This document shows positions 16,249 to 24,516 of a stretch of DNA of 64,000 nucleotides, piece by piece. The notes beneath the pieces were generated by a model. The model ran no database searches and was not told the origin of the DNA. It saw only the letters and a list, made by a program, of their open reading frames with translations. This DNA comes from Desulfocapsa sp. (lineage in GTDB: Bacteria; Desulfobacterota; Desulfobulbia; Desulfobulbales; Desulfocapsaceae). The position numbers were made by a program, and so were the translations under genes. The stretch is from positions 28,958-92,957 of the forward strand of contig VMSP01000164.1 in the NCBI GenBank assembly GCA_013792135.1. The letters are read 5' to 3'. Positions within the stretch are counted from its first letter, which is position 1. Every line of letters begins with the position of its first letter.

Positions 16249-17184
16249 ATGCAACTCGCTCCCCTCCCGGAATCCCTGTCCGTTATTATCAGCAAGATCT
16301 TTGCACAGACACGCCTTCAGGCAACAATGCTGGATCTTGGTCAGCTCTGCACTCTCCTCCACAACGGACAGGAAAAGGCCATATGCGAGAAGTGGTTGCA
16401 CCAGGTTGAAGAGGAAAAACTAAACACCCTGCACTATGAGAAGAGACACCTTGAGTGGCTAGGCGGCAGGATCTGCGCTAAAGCAGCCTCCCTCCGATAC
16501 CTCCTGGGCAGCCATGGCAATCAGTCAGAACAGACCTCCATACCTGCTCCGCACCTCCAGATCATGCCCTCCGCCTCTGGCCGCCCCTTCCTCGACTGCA
16601 AGGCCCTGCCTAAAAATCTAAACATGCCCCATATCTCCATCTCCCATTCAAAGGGATATGCCATGGCCGTGGCCGCTTCCAGCCATTGCGGCATAGATAT
16701 CCAGGCAGACAGCAAGGCCCTGGATCGGGTGAAAGATCGTTTCTGTTCCAAAGAAGAAGAAGAACTTCTTGGCCGCGAGTTGAAGCAATTGCAGCTACCA
16801 GAGCACCTCACCCTGCTCTGGGCAGCCAAAGAGGCTGTCAAAAAGGCCACTCCTCTTGAGAGCATGCCCGGATTTCTTGATCTTATGCTGACTCATATCC
16901 AGACGACGGCCAAGGATGGCCTAGTGTCGCGGGTGCCAGGGACGGCGCAAGAGCGACCGACGGCCAAGGAAGGTCTTGTGTCGCTCGAGCCAGGGATGGC
17001 GCATGAGCGACCGTCCCCGAAGACAGAATCCCAGACGACCTGCCTCTTCACCCTTGATTTTCAAGAAGACCGGAAGAAGCCCTTCAGCCCTCAATTTCAA
17101 TTCCAAGTAGCGGTCTGCCTGCACCAGGGATATGGAATTGGTCTGTGCGTCATTCCCTCTCAAGCTGGAGAAAACAATGCCTGA
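16249..17184 (+). CDS. Sfp-type 4'-phosphopantetheinyl transferase with a repeat-derived insertion
   Basis: 311 residues. It attaches the coenzyme A phosphopantetheine arm to carrier-protein serines. The family motifs are present: HISISHSKGYAMAVAA, GIDIQADSK (Mg-binding Asp) and FCSKEEEELL with LLWAAKEAVKKA. Residues about 220-255 hold two tandem copies of an 18-residue repeat (DGLVSRVPGTAQERPTAK, then EGLVSLEPGMAHERPSPK). These are coded by two palindromic elements lying in the opposite orientation to those in the neighbouring genes. The insertion is after the catalytic core, so activity may be kept. The stop overlaps the mutM start. Confidence 0.82.
   Translation: MQLAPLPESLSVIISKIFAQTRLQATMLDLGQLCTLLHNGQEKAICEKWLHQVEEEKLNTLHYEKRHLEWLGGRICAKAASLRYLLGSHGNQSEQTSIPAPHLQIMPSASGRPFLDCKALPKNLNMPHISISHSKGYAMAVAASSHCGIDIQADSKALDRVKDRFCSKEEEELLGRELKQLQLPEHLTLLWAAKEAVKKATPLESMPGFLDLMLTHIQTTAKDGLVSRVPGTAQERPTAKEGLVSLEPGMAHERPSPKTESQTTCLFTLDFQEDRKKPFSPQFQFQVAVCLHQGYGIGLCVIPSQAGENNA
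16926..16957 (-). repeat. Palindromic coding element, copy B
   Basis: A 32-nt element with GTCGC/GCGAC outer stem and inner stem nearly as in copy A (one mismatch). It is inverted relative to copies A and D. It lies exactly 54 bases from copy C, and together they form a tandem, in-frame 18-codon repeat inside the phosphopantetheinyl transferase gene. Confidence 0.85.
16980..17011 (-). repeat. Palindromic coding element, copy C
   Basis: A 32-nt element. The outer stem is extended by a covarying pair (GTCGCT with AGCGAC), which suggests the folded form is conserved rather than the codons. The flank carries the shared CTTCCTTGGCCGTC-type sequence when read in element orientation. Confidence 0.85.
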
Positions 17185-18064
17185 ACTCCCTGAGGTCGAG
17201 GTCATCTGCCAGGGCCTGCGCCCGCACCTGACCGGGCGGGTCATCACAGCCATCCAGAGCAGCGGCAAAGATCTGCGTCACCCGGTTCCCCATAGCCTCA
17301 TGAACGAGATACTCTGCGGCCAGACGATCCGTGCTGTCACGCGACGAGCCAAGTATCTGCTCATCGAGACCGAAGACGAAAAGCTCAGTCGCTCCTCCGC
17401 CGTCCTTGACGCCCGCGACACTAGATCATCCCTGACCGTCGTCATCATCCATCTGGGCATGACCGGCAACCTTGGCATCTTCCCCCACGCTACCCCGCTC
17501 AAGATCCATGATCATGTCCGCTGGCGACTGGACAATGGTCTTGAGCTGCGCCTCAACGACACCAGACGTTTTGGCGCAGTGTGGCTGCTGACCCCCAAAC
17601 AGGCAGAGAACATAGAGACGGATTTTTTCGGGACCACCGGGCCTGAACCCTTCAGCAAGACCTGCACCCCTGCCCATTTCATGGCCCTGGCTCGGGCAAG
17701 GAAGCAACCAGTCAAGACCTTTCTTATGGATAGCAAGGTGGTGGCAGGCATCGGCAATATCTACGCCAACGAGGCCCTTTTTGCCGCCGGCATCCATCCC
17801 TGCCGCGAGGTTTGCACCTTACAAGAAGACGACTGGCAGCTACTCATCCAGCTGATCCGCCAGATCCTGATCCAGGCCATTGCCTGCGGCGGTTCAACCA
17901 TCAGTGATTTTATCAATGCCAGCGGAGAGAGCGGCTACTTTCAGATGAACTTCAAGGTCTATGGCAGGAAAGGTCAACCCTGTCACCAGTGCGGCTCACC
18001 AATAGAAAAAACTCAGATAAGCGGCAGGGCAAGTTACTTCTGTCCCAGTTGCCAGAAAGGATAA
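17177..18064 (+). CDS. mutM: Formamidopyrimidine-DNA glycosylase with an in-frame insertion
   Basis: 295 residues from the ATG at 17177 giving the invariant PELPEVE N terminus. The track upstream belongs to the overlapping transferase gene. It removes oxidised purines such as 8-oxoguanine. The catalytic Pro2/Glu3, the H2TH segment with SKVVAGIGNIYANEALF, and the C-terminal zinc finger CHQCG...CPSCQ are intact. Most relatives are about 270-275 residues long. The extra length is at residues about 68-88 (LSRSSAVLDARDTRSSLT), between KYLLIE and the IIHLGMTGNL strand, and is coded by palindromic element copy D. This is a surface hairpin in known structures, so the insert should be tolerated. Confidence 0.92.
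   Translation: MPELPEVEVICQGLRPHLTGRVITAIQSSGKDLRHPVPHSLMNEILCGQTIRAVTRRAKYLLIETEDEKLSRSSAVLDARDTRSSLTVVIIHLGMTGNLGIFPHATPLKIHDHVRWRLDNGLELRLNDTRRFGAVWLLTPKQAENIETDFFGTTGPEPFSKTCTPAHFMALARARKQPVKTFLMDSKVVAGIGNIYANEALFAAGIHPCREVCTLQEDDWQLLIQLIRQILIQAIACGGSTISDFINASGESGYFQMNFKVYGRKGQPCHQCGSPIEKTQISGRASYFCPSCQKG
17388..17419 (+). repeat. Palindromic coding element, copy D
   Basis: A 32-nt element inside mutM with GTCGC/GCGAC ends and a CGTC-CTT-GACG inner stem. It is translated as RSSAVLDARDT, the same frame as copy A. The downstream flank ACTAGATCATCCCTGACCG matches that of copy B read in element orientation (ACTAGGCCATCCTTGGCCG). Confidence 0.85.
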
Positions 18065-18084
18065 AAGGACCCCAAGCCCTTCCC

Positions 18085-18513
18085 TCACATCTGGCCGACA
18101 ATCTTTTCGAGAATGGCACTGAACATCTCCTGCTCCTCGCTGGACAGGGCAGATGTGATCTCTTCCGTCAACCGCAGATGATATTGATGGTGCTGACCAA
18201 AAAGCACCTGCCCTTTTTCCGTCAGTTCGATCAGCCAGGAACGGCGGTCTGTCTCATGGGGCGTTCTCTGCAGCAGCCCCTGCTCCTCCAACCGGTCCAC
18301 CATCACCGTCAGGGTGCCGGTGGTCACCCCCATCTTTCTTGCCAGTTCCTTCATCTGCAGAGAGACACCATGCCCTACGATTTCAACGGTATGCATCTGA
18401 GCCGTGGAAAGCCCGGAGCCCCTGAGGACATCCTGCTCCCAGAATGACATTTTCTCATACCATTCAACAAGTAGATGAGAAAGCTTTTCAATCCTGGTTA
18501 AAGGGACAGACAT
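18085..18513 (-). CDS. MarR family transcriptional regulator
   Basis: 142 residues from the ATG at 18513, which has AGGAAGAG about 5 bases upstream. It contains the MarR winged helix: LSTAQMHTVEIV, MKELARKMGVTTGTLTVMVDRLEEQGLL and the wing HETDRRSWLIELTEKG. It probably binds a palindromic operator as a dimer. The start codon overlaps the end of the metal-exporter gene (stop at 18498), so the two are co-transcribed from the promoter near 19490. That promoter contains a 17+17 palindrome which is the likely autoregulatory site. Confidence 0.9.
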   Translation of the reverse strand: MSVPLTRIEKLSHLLVEWYEKMSFWEQDVLRGSGLSTAQMHTVEIVGHGVSLQMKELARKMGVTTGTLTVMVDRLEEQGLLQRTPHETDRRSWLIELTEKGQVLFGQHHQYHLRLTEEITSALSSEEQEMFSAILEKIVGQM

Positions 18514-19427
18514 GACTCTTCCTCGCAAATATTCAGCTCTATGGTCAGGTGCGAAATATCCTTAAAATCGCCCAGTAATTCCTTGTAATAGTCGATCTTC
18601 TGCGGGTGATGGGTGACAATGGAGATAATGGCCGCATAGTCTGCCGGCCCCACCCTCCAGACATGCATATCCGCAATCCGGTTGTCCAACGCTCCCTCAA
18701 TTTTTTCCTTGATGACCGCCAGATTTTTGGCCTCCATGCTGCCATCCAGCAGGATAAATCCCGTCTCCCGTAACAGACCATAGGCCCAGCGGGCAATAAC
18801 TGCCGCGCCAACTATGCCGATCACGGGATCAAGCCAATTCCAGCCCAGATATTTACCGAGAATCAGAGCACCAATGGCAAGTATCGAAGTCAAAGCATCA
18901 GCCAGGACATGCAGGTAGGCCGCCTTGAGATTGTGATCATGGTGATACTGATCATCATCAGGGCCATGATGATCCCGAAGGAGAAAAGCACTGACGACAT
19001 TGACCAAAAGCCCAAGGACAGCCACACCAATGGCCTCATTGAAATGGATCGGATGCGGAGTCACCAAGCGCTGACCCGACTCAATGAGCATGATAAGGGA
19101 GACCACGCCCAAAATAATGGCGCTGGCAAAGCCCCCAAGCACACTGACCTTGCCGGTCCCAAAGGAAAAGTCCTTGCTGCTCGTGTGCCTCTGGGCATAG
19201 CGATAGGCAAAGATCGCGATCATGAATGCGACCGCATGAGTGCCCATGTGCCAGCCATCGGCCAACAGGGCCATTGAACCATAAGTTATGCCCGCTGTCA
19301 CCTCAAGAAGCATGGTAATGGCGGTCAGAATCAGCACCTGCCTGGTTCGTCGCTCGCCATGTTCCTGAATGACCACAAAGTCATGTTGATGCTGCCAGGG
19401 CTCAATTGAATGAGTATGCATCTGCAA
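18498..19427 (-). CDS. dmeF: Cation diffusion facilitator metal exporter, DmeF-like
   Basis: 309 residues, six membrane segments. The N terminus is His-rich (MHTHSIEPWQHQHDF). The two metal-site motifs are ADGWHMGTHA (helix 2) and HVLADALTS (helix 5). A His-rich loop (RDHHGPDDDQYHHDHN) lies between helices 4 and 5, and the C-terminal domain carries DMHVWRVG. Members of this subgroup expel Co, Ni or Zn from the cytoplasm in exchange for protons. It is the first gene of an operon with marR. Which metal is carried cannot be read from the sequence. Confidence 0.87.
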   Translation of the reverse strand: MQMHTHSIEPWQHQHDFVVIQEHGERRTRQVLILTAITMLLEVTAGITYGSMALLADGWHMGTHAVAFMIAIFAYRYAQRHTSSKDFSFGTGKVSVLGGFASAIILGVVSLIMLIESGQRLVTPHPIHFNEAIGVAVLGLLVNVVSAFLLRDHHGPDDDQYHHDHNLKAAYLHVLADALTSILAIGALILGKYLGWNWLDPVIGIVGAAVIARWAYGLLRETGFILLDGSMEAKNLAVIKEKIEGALDNRIADMHVWRVGPADYAAIISIVTHHPQKIDYYKELLGDFKDISHLTIELNICEEESCLSL

Positions 19428-19475
19428 CCTCTCTAAAAAAAACTGCCTTTATCCTTACCTCCACTTCAAGGAGAA

Positions 19476-19530
19476 CAGATACAGCCATATTGTTTGACTG
19501 TCAAGATACTTGTCAGTCAAACAATATGGC
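19476..19530 (-). promoter_or_regulatory. Promoter and long palindromic operator of the CDF-marR operon
   Basis: 19484-19500 and 19514-19530 are exact 17-bp inverted repeats around 13 bases. Inside are TTGACTGTCAA-type half-site pairs typical of MarR operators. On the minus strand TTGACA (19504-19499) is followed after 17 bases by TATCTG (19481-19476), so the -35 box lies within the palindrome. A bound dimer pair would block RNA polymerase. It could also form a hairpin in any transcript passing through. Confidence 0.65.
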
Positions 19531-19658
19531 CCATATGACCAATCAGAACATGAGCCATCAACATTGTTGTTTCTTAATGTTTCTGGTATAAAAGAAAAGT
19601 TTTCTAAAAATATTTTTTCCCTTCTTCACCTTTTACACAGACAAGTAATCCTTTCCCC

Positions 19659-20441
19659 ATGATAGGTATCTTTGATTCAGGCATTGGCGGCATGACAGTG
19701 GCACGGGCAGTGGAACAACTGCTGCCCGATTACTCCATCGTTTATTTCGGTGACATTGCCCGCACCCCCTATGGTTCAAAAAGTGCGGCAACCATCACCG
19801 ATTACTCCCTGCGGAACACCGAATTCCTCCTCCAGAAAGGGGCGGAGATCATCATCATTGCCTGCAACACAGCCTCCAGCGTGGCAACTGAGGCATTACG
19901 CCGAGAATTTCAGGTGCCGATCATTGAGGTTATCACCCCGGCAGCCAACAAGGCCGTTGCTACCAGCAAATCAGGCAGGATCGGGGTCATCGGCACCAGG
20001 GCCACCATCAGAAGCGGGGTATACGAACAGACCATCTGCGATCAACGTCCTGATTTTCACGTATTCTCCGAGGCCTGCCCTCTGCTCGTCCCGCTTGTGG
20101 AAGAGGGGTGGACAAACAAACAGGAGACCAAGATGATTCTCCGGCGCTACCTGCACCCCTTGAGAGATAAGCAGATCGACACCCTGGTACTTGGCTGCAC
20201 CCACTATCCTCTACTCACTCAACTGATCCAGACAAGAGTGGGCAAACGAGTTACCCTTATTGACTCCTCGGTGGAGACCGCACATTATGTCAAAGACCTT
20301 CTGACTGAACAACCGCACCTCGTCGCCAAAAAAGATCGCGGCATAGCCACCCACCGCTACTATGTCTCAGACCTGACCGATTCCGCGCAAAAGGTTGCCC
20401 GGAAGATATTTGAACGCCCCCTGGAGCTGATCCTTACATGA
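19659..20441 (+). CDS. murI: Glutamate racemase
   Basis: 260 residues. It makes D-glutamate for peptidoglycan. The start IGIFDSGIGGMTV, the first catalytic Cys in IIACNTASS and the second in LGCTHYPLL are all present, and the substrate loop FGDIARTPYG is intact. The stop overlaps the start of the next gene by four bases, so murI, the LolA-like gene and the radical SAM gene form one operon. Confidence 0.95.
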   Translation: MIGIFDSGIGGMTVARAVEQLLPDYSIVYFGDIARTPYGSKSAATITDYSLRNTEFLLQKGAEIIIIACNTASSVATEALRREFQVPIIEVITPAANKAVATSKSGRIGVIGTRATIRSGVYEQTICDQRPDFHVFSEACPLLVPLVEEGWTNKQETKMILRRYLHPLRDKQIDTLVLGCTHYPLLTQLIQTRVGKRVTLIDSSVETAHYVKDLLTEQPHLVAKKDRGIATHRYYVSDLTDSAQKVARKIFERPLELILT

Positions 20442-21193
20442 AACCTTTTCTGACCCAACCATCCCTAGGAGCCCGCACACTTTTGCTATCGCTCTCCGCA
20501 CTCATTTTCCTGCTCCTGCACCAGCCACTCTTTGCCGGCCTGAACGTGATCGAGTCCCCGGAGGATATCGCCCGGAGACTGCAACAGAACTATGATCAGA
20601 TCAAGAGTCTCAGCTTTCACTTCACCCAAAGCACTGAAGGGGAGCTCAGCGGCAGACCGCAACAGGGAAGCGGTACAGCCTGGTTTGTTAAAGAGAAAAA
20701 AAGTAAGGGATTTTCCGGCACCGTCGGCAAGATGCGCTGGGACTACACCAGCCCGGACAAGCAGATTCTGGTCAGCGATGGCGTAGATTTTTCAATGTAC
20801 TTTGCCAAACTTGAACAGATGATCATCAGTCCTGCCGAGTCCATGCAAACAGATATCACCTACGCTTTTTTCACCGGCGCCGGTAACCTGCTTAAAGATT
20901 TTACCATCTCTGCACCCAATCCAGCGTTTACCCCGAGAAAAGAGGATGCCGGCCGCTACAAGGTCATCAAGCTCATCCCTAAGGAAAATAAATCCCAAGT
21001 GAGCGAGATCCATCTATGGGTGACCCCGGATTCACTGATCCAGCGCATGGAGATCCTTGACCATTTTGAGACTAAGACCACCCTTGAATTCAGCAATCTG
21101 GAGACCAACACCCTGCCCACTGATGACCCCAAGGCCATGGATGCGCTGTTTAGCTTTACCCCGCCTGAGGGAACAGAAATCATCTATCAATGA
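20438..21193 (+). CDS. LolA-like outer-membrane lipoprotein carrier
   Basis: 251 residues with a signal peptide (hydrophobic core LLLSLSALIFLLLHQPLFA). The mature part resembles LolA: LQQNYDQIKSLSFHFTQSTEGE, GKMRWDYTSPDKQILVSDG and IHLWVTPDSLIQRMEILD. LolA carries lipoproteins across the periplasm to the outer membrane. It lacks a lipobox Cys. It overlaps murI and the radical SAM gene by four bases at each end. A specialised carrier is possible, but an ordinary LolA is the simplest reading. Confidence 0.82.
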   Translation: MKPFLTQPSLGARTLLLSLSALIFLLLHQPLFAGLNVIESPEDIARRLQQNYDQIKSLSFHFTQSTEGELSGRPQQGSGTAWFVKEKKSKGFSGTVGKMRWDYTSPDKQILVSDGVDFSMYFAKLEQMIISPAESMQTDITYAFFTGAGNLLKDFTISAPNPAFTPRKEDAGRYKVIKLIPKENKSQVSEIHLWVTPDSLIQRMEILDHFETKTTLEFSNLETNTLPTDDPKAMDALFSFTPPEGTEIIYQ

Positions 21194-23004
21194 ACACGCC
21201 AGCGGCTGATGTCTTTCGGGTCGCCCTGATCTCCATGCCCTGGTCGATCTTGAATCGGCCTTCCATTCAACTGGGCGCTCTTAAGGCTTGGCTGGACCGC
21301 GATGACGCCATCCAGGCCCACATCTTCCACCCTTACCTCCAGGTCGCAAAGGCTCTTGGAACCGAGATCTATCACCATCTGGCCAGGAACAGTTGGGCCG
21401 GCGAGGCCCTCTACAGCCCTCTGCTCTTTCCAGAACAACGACCACAGGCTGCACGGCTTTTTGACGAGAGTTGCAAAGGCAAGAGAGAGTTGCGCGCACT
21501 TGATTTTGATCAAACCGTCCAGATACTTGACCTTTCCCTCGACCAATGGCTGGCTGACCTTGATCTCGCCAGCTTTCACCTGATCGGATTTTCCATCTGC
21601 TTCAATCAGCTGCTCTCTTCACTCACCGCGGCGCAGCGCATCAAAAAGATCCACCCCACCCTGCCCATTGTGATCGGTGGTTCCGGATGTGTCGGGACGA
21701 TAGGTGCATCTCTGCTGGGAAACTTTTCTCAGATTGACTATGTTATTTCCGGGGAAGGAGAAGAAGCCCTGACCAAGCTCTGCCTTTGCCTGCAACAGAA
21801 CAACGACCCGGAAACCCTGCCGCCACAGATCATCCTGCGGATGCGACCTTTCACCGAAGGCCCCTGCCGGGGTATTCCTGACCTGAACAGACTGCCGACG
21901 CCAGATTACGCCCCTTACTTTCAGCAGATGCAGGACACCTTCCCCGGCCAGCCCTTCATCCCCATTCTACCCCTTGAATTCTCCAGAGGCTGCTGGTGGA
22001 ACCGCTGCACCTTCTGCAACCTGAACCTGCAATGGCAGGGATACAGGTGGAAAAAAAACGACAAGGTGGCACGCGAGGTGGCAGAACAATCCCTTCGCCA
22101 TGGCTGTCTTGACTTTACCTTTACCGACAATGCCCTGCCGCCAAAAGAGGCGGATCTCTTTTTTCAAACCATGGCTGAAGAGAAGATCGATTATGACTTC
22201 TTTGCCGAGATTCGGGTGATCAGTGATGGTGACAAACTGGCAGCCTACCGTCGCGGCGGCCTCTCTTCGGTCCAGGTCGGCATTGAGGCCCTCTCCACTT
22301 CCCTGCTCGCCAGAATGGAAAAAGGCACCACGGTCATGGACAATATCGCTGCCATGAAACAGAGCCGATTGTGCCACATGCAGCTTGATGGCAACCTGAT
22401 CACCGAATTCCCCGGCAGTACCAAGGAAGAAGTAGCTGAGACCCTTTACAATCTGGATTTCGTCCTTCCCTTCACCCCGCTTACCGCCGCCTCATTTTTC
22501 CTTGGACACGGCTCACCTGTCTGTAATAATCCAAAAGAGTTCGGCATCTCAGCTGTAATCCAGCACCCCAAAAACCGCAGGCTTTTTCCTCAAGAGCTCC
22601 TTGCCGGAATGGAGATGTTGATCAAGGAGCATCGGGGCGACCGAACCTTGCAGCGCCGACTCTGGCAGCCTGTCTCTCAAAAAATTGCCCAATGGCAGTC
22701 CTTCCACACCCATGGCGATCTTCATGGAATCCCAGCGCTGAGCTACCGGGACGGCGACTCCTTTCTCATCATCCGTCAGGAACAGATCAATGGCCCCTGC
22801 CTGCAGCACCGACTGCGCGGGACATCCAGAGCAATCTACCTCTACTGCCAGGAGATCCGGAATCGAAAAGAGCTGGCTCAACAGTTCCCAACCATTCCGC
22901 CCAAGGCCATGAACGATTTCCTGACCGATCTGATCACAAAACGGCTCCTCTTCCAGGAAGAAGACCGGGTGCTGGCGCTGGCGATCCCGGCCTTCGCCCC
23001 ATAA
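21190..23004 (+). CDS. B12-binding-domain radical SAM protein with a CX4CX2C motif
   Basis: 604 residues. The N-terminal 200 residues resemble the cobalamin-binding-type domain of RiPP-maturation radical SAM enzymes (VALISMPWSILNRPSIQLGA, then IVIGGSGC). The radical SAM core follows with RGCWWNRCTFCNLN: Cys 268, 273 and 276. The spacing CX4CX2C differs from the canonical CX3CX2C. The RiPP-associated relatives also have an extended first spacing with a CWW start. The C-terminal 200 residues are family-specific. It would use S-adenosylmethionine radical chemistry, perhaps methylating an unactivated carbon. No precursor peptide was found next to it. It is last in the operon after murI and lolA, overlapping by four bases. 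Confidence 0.8.
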   Translation: MNTPAADVFRVALISMPWSILNRPSIQLGALKAWLDRDDAIQAHIFHPYLQVAKALGTEIYHHLARNSWAGEALYSPLLFPEQRPQAARLFDESCKGKRELRALDFDQTVQILDLSLDQWLADLDLASFHLIGFSICFNQLLSSLTAAQRIKKIHPTLPIVIGGSGCVGTIGASLLGNFSQIDYVISGEGEEALTKLCLCLQQNNDPETLPPQIILRMRPFTEGPCRGIPDLNRLPTPDYAPYFQQMQDTFPGQPFIPILPLEFSRGCWWNRCTFCNLNLQWQGYRWKKNDKVAREVAEQSLRHGCLDFTFTDNALPPKEADLFFQTMAEEKIDYDFFAEIRVISDGDKLAAYRRGGLSSVQVGIEALSTSLLARMEKGTTVMDNIAAMKQSRLCHMQLDGNLITEFPGSTKEEVAETLYNLDFVLPFTPLTAASFFLGHGSPVCNNPKEFGISAVIQHPKNRRLFPQELLAGMEMLIKEHRGDRTLQRRLWQPVSQKIAQWQSFHTHGDLHGIPALSYRDGDSFLIIRQEQINGPCLQHRLRGTSRAIYLYCQEIRNRKELAQQFPTIPPKAMNDFLTDLITKRLLFQEEDRVLALAIPAFAP

Positions 23005-23099
23005 CCTCTTTTTGTTTTTAACTTTCTTCATTTTGATGGTAGTATATTCGCATTTATTCACTCGTTATCATATCAAACATCTACACAAGGGTATTACCC

Positions 23100-24308
23100 A
23101 TGAATCAGGAAACAACCGAACCAAGTTTTGCCGATCTGTTCCAGGAAAGTTCATCAAAATCCCTGCGCCGTCTGGAACCAGGCCAGAAAATAACTGCCAC
23201 CATTGTTGGCCATAGCGGAAACTCGGTCTTTCTTGATGTCGGTGGTAAAAATGAAGGGATCCTCGAAAGCTCTGAATTAATGAATAAAGAAGGCGAGCTC
23301 TCCGCCACCATTGGCGACAAGGTGGAGGTCTATTTTCTCAAGTCTACCGGTGGCGCACAGCTCTTCACCATCAAGCTGGGTGGTGGAAAAAACACGACCC
23401 ATCTGGAAGAGGCCTGGCGCAATGCTATTCCGGTTGAAGGCTTGGTCAAAGAAGAGATCAAGGGTGGTTTTGACATTACCCTTGGCGGCTCAGTACGCGC
23501 CTTCTGCCCTTTTTCCCAGATGGGACTGCACCGGGTTGATGACGCCGGAGCAGAGTACACTGGCCGCCACATGACCTTCCTCATCACCCGCTTTGAAGAA
23601 AATGGCCGCAATATCGTGGTCTCAGCCAGGGCCTTGCTGGAGCAGGAACGAGAACAGCAGAAAGAAGCCTTGCAGGAAAGCCTTGTGGAAGGTGGCACCG
23701 TTCATGGCACCATCAGCTCCATCCGTGACTTCGGAGCCTTCGTCGATATTGGTGGTGTGGATGGATTGATCCCGATCTCGGAGATCGGCTGGAGCCGCGT
23801 GGAGGATATCAAGGAGCACCTTACCGTGGGCCAGGAGGTCACCGCAGTAATCAAAAAGCTGGATTGGAAGGCAGGACGCATCACCCTGAGCCTCAAAGAA
23901 ACCCTGCCCAATCCTTGGGATATGGCCCGCGAGAACTTTACCGAAGGATCAACCCATAGCGGAATTGTAGCCCGCCTGACCACCTTTGGGGCCTTCGTCA
24001 CCCTCGCCCCCGGCGTTGATGGCCTGATCCATATTTCCAAACTTGGCGGTGGACGCCGCATCAATCACCCGCGCGAGGTGTTGGAAGAAGGGCAGGAGAT
24101 TGAGGTCAAGATAGAGGGGATTGACAATGAAACCAGAAAGATCAGCCTGGCCCCCACCGACTATGTCAGCAGCGAATCCGAAGAAACGGCCGAGAAGGAC
24201 GAATATAAGAAATTCACTTCAAAGAATAAGCCGGTAAAAAAACAGGAAGAGGCTGTCGGCAGCCTGGGAGCCTTGCTCCAGGAAAAACTTAAGAATCTTT
24301 CTAAATAA
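23100..24308 (+). CDS. S1 RNA-binding repeat protein (short RpsA-like)
   Basis: 402 residues with four S1 domains, at about 25-95, 105-175, 195-262 and 280-350. The third and fourth carry the best motifs: GTISSIRDFGAFVDIGGVDGLI and GIVARLTTFGAFVTLAPGVDGLIHIS. The C-terminal 50 residues are charged and probably disordered. True ribosomal S1 has about six domains and is usually encoded near cmk, so this is more likely an S1-like RNA-binding protein acting on mRNA or the ribosome. It is preceded by 95 bases that could hold its own promoter. Confidence 0.82.
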   Translation: MNQETTEPSFADLFQESSSKSLRRLEPGQKITATIVGHSGNSVFLDVGGKNEGILESSELMNKEGELSATIGDKVEVYFLKSTGGAQLFTIKLGGGKNTTHLEEAWRNAIPVEGLVKEEIKGGFDITLGGSVRAFCPFSQMGLHRVDDAGAEYTGRHMTFLITRFEENGRNIVVSARALLEQEREQQKEALQESLVEGGTVHGTISSIRDFGAFVDIGGVDGLIPISEIGWSRVEDIKEHLTVGQEVTAVIKKLDWKAGRITLSLKETLPNPWDMARENFTEGSTHSGIVARLTTFGAFVTLAPGVDGLIHISKLGGGRRINHPREVLEEGQEIEVKIEGIDNETRKISLAPTDYVSSESEETAEKDEYKKFTSKNKPVKKQEEAVGSLGALLQEKLKNLSK

Positions 24309-24516
24309 CAATCTTTTTCTCATGTCCTTATAGGCGCACACTATCAAATATTATAGTTTTAGTTGAACGACGGTTTAGGTCAAAAGGCAGAGAAAAGAGA
24401 CTGACAGAAATGATAAGAAGTTCTCAAATATCTGTTGATTTTCCCTCTGGGGTAGCATAACCTTTTTTAAGGATCCTGCAGCAACAACATCACCCACATC
24501 ATCAACGGAGGCACCA

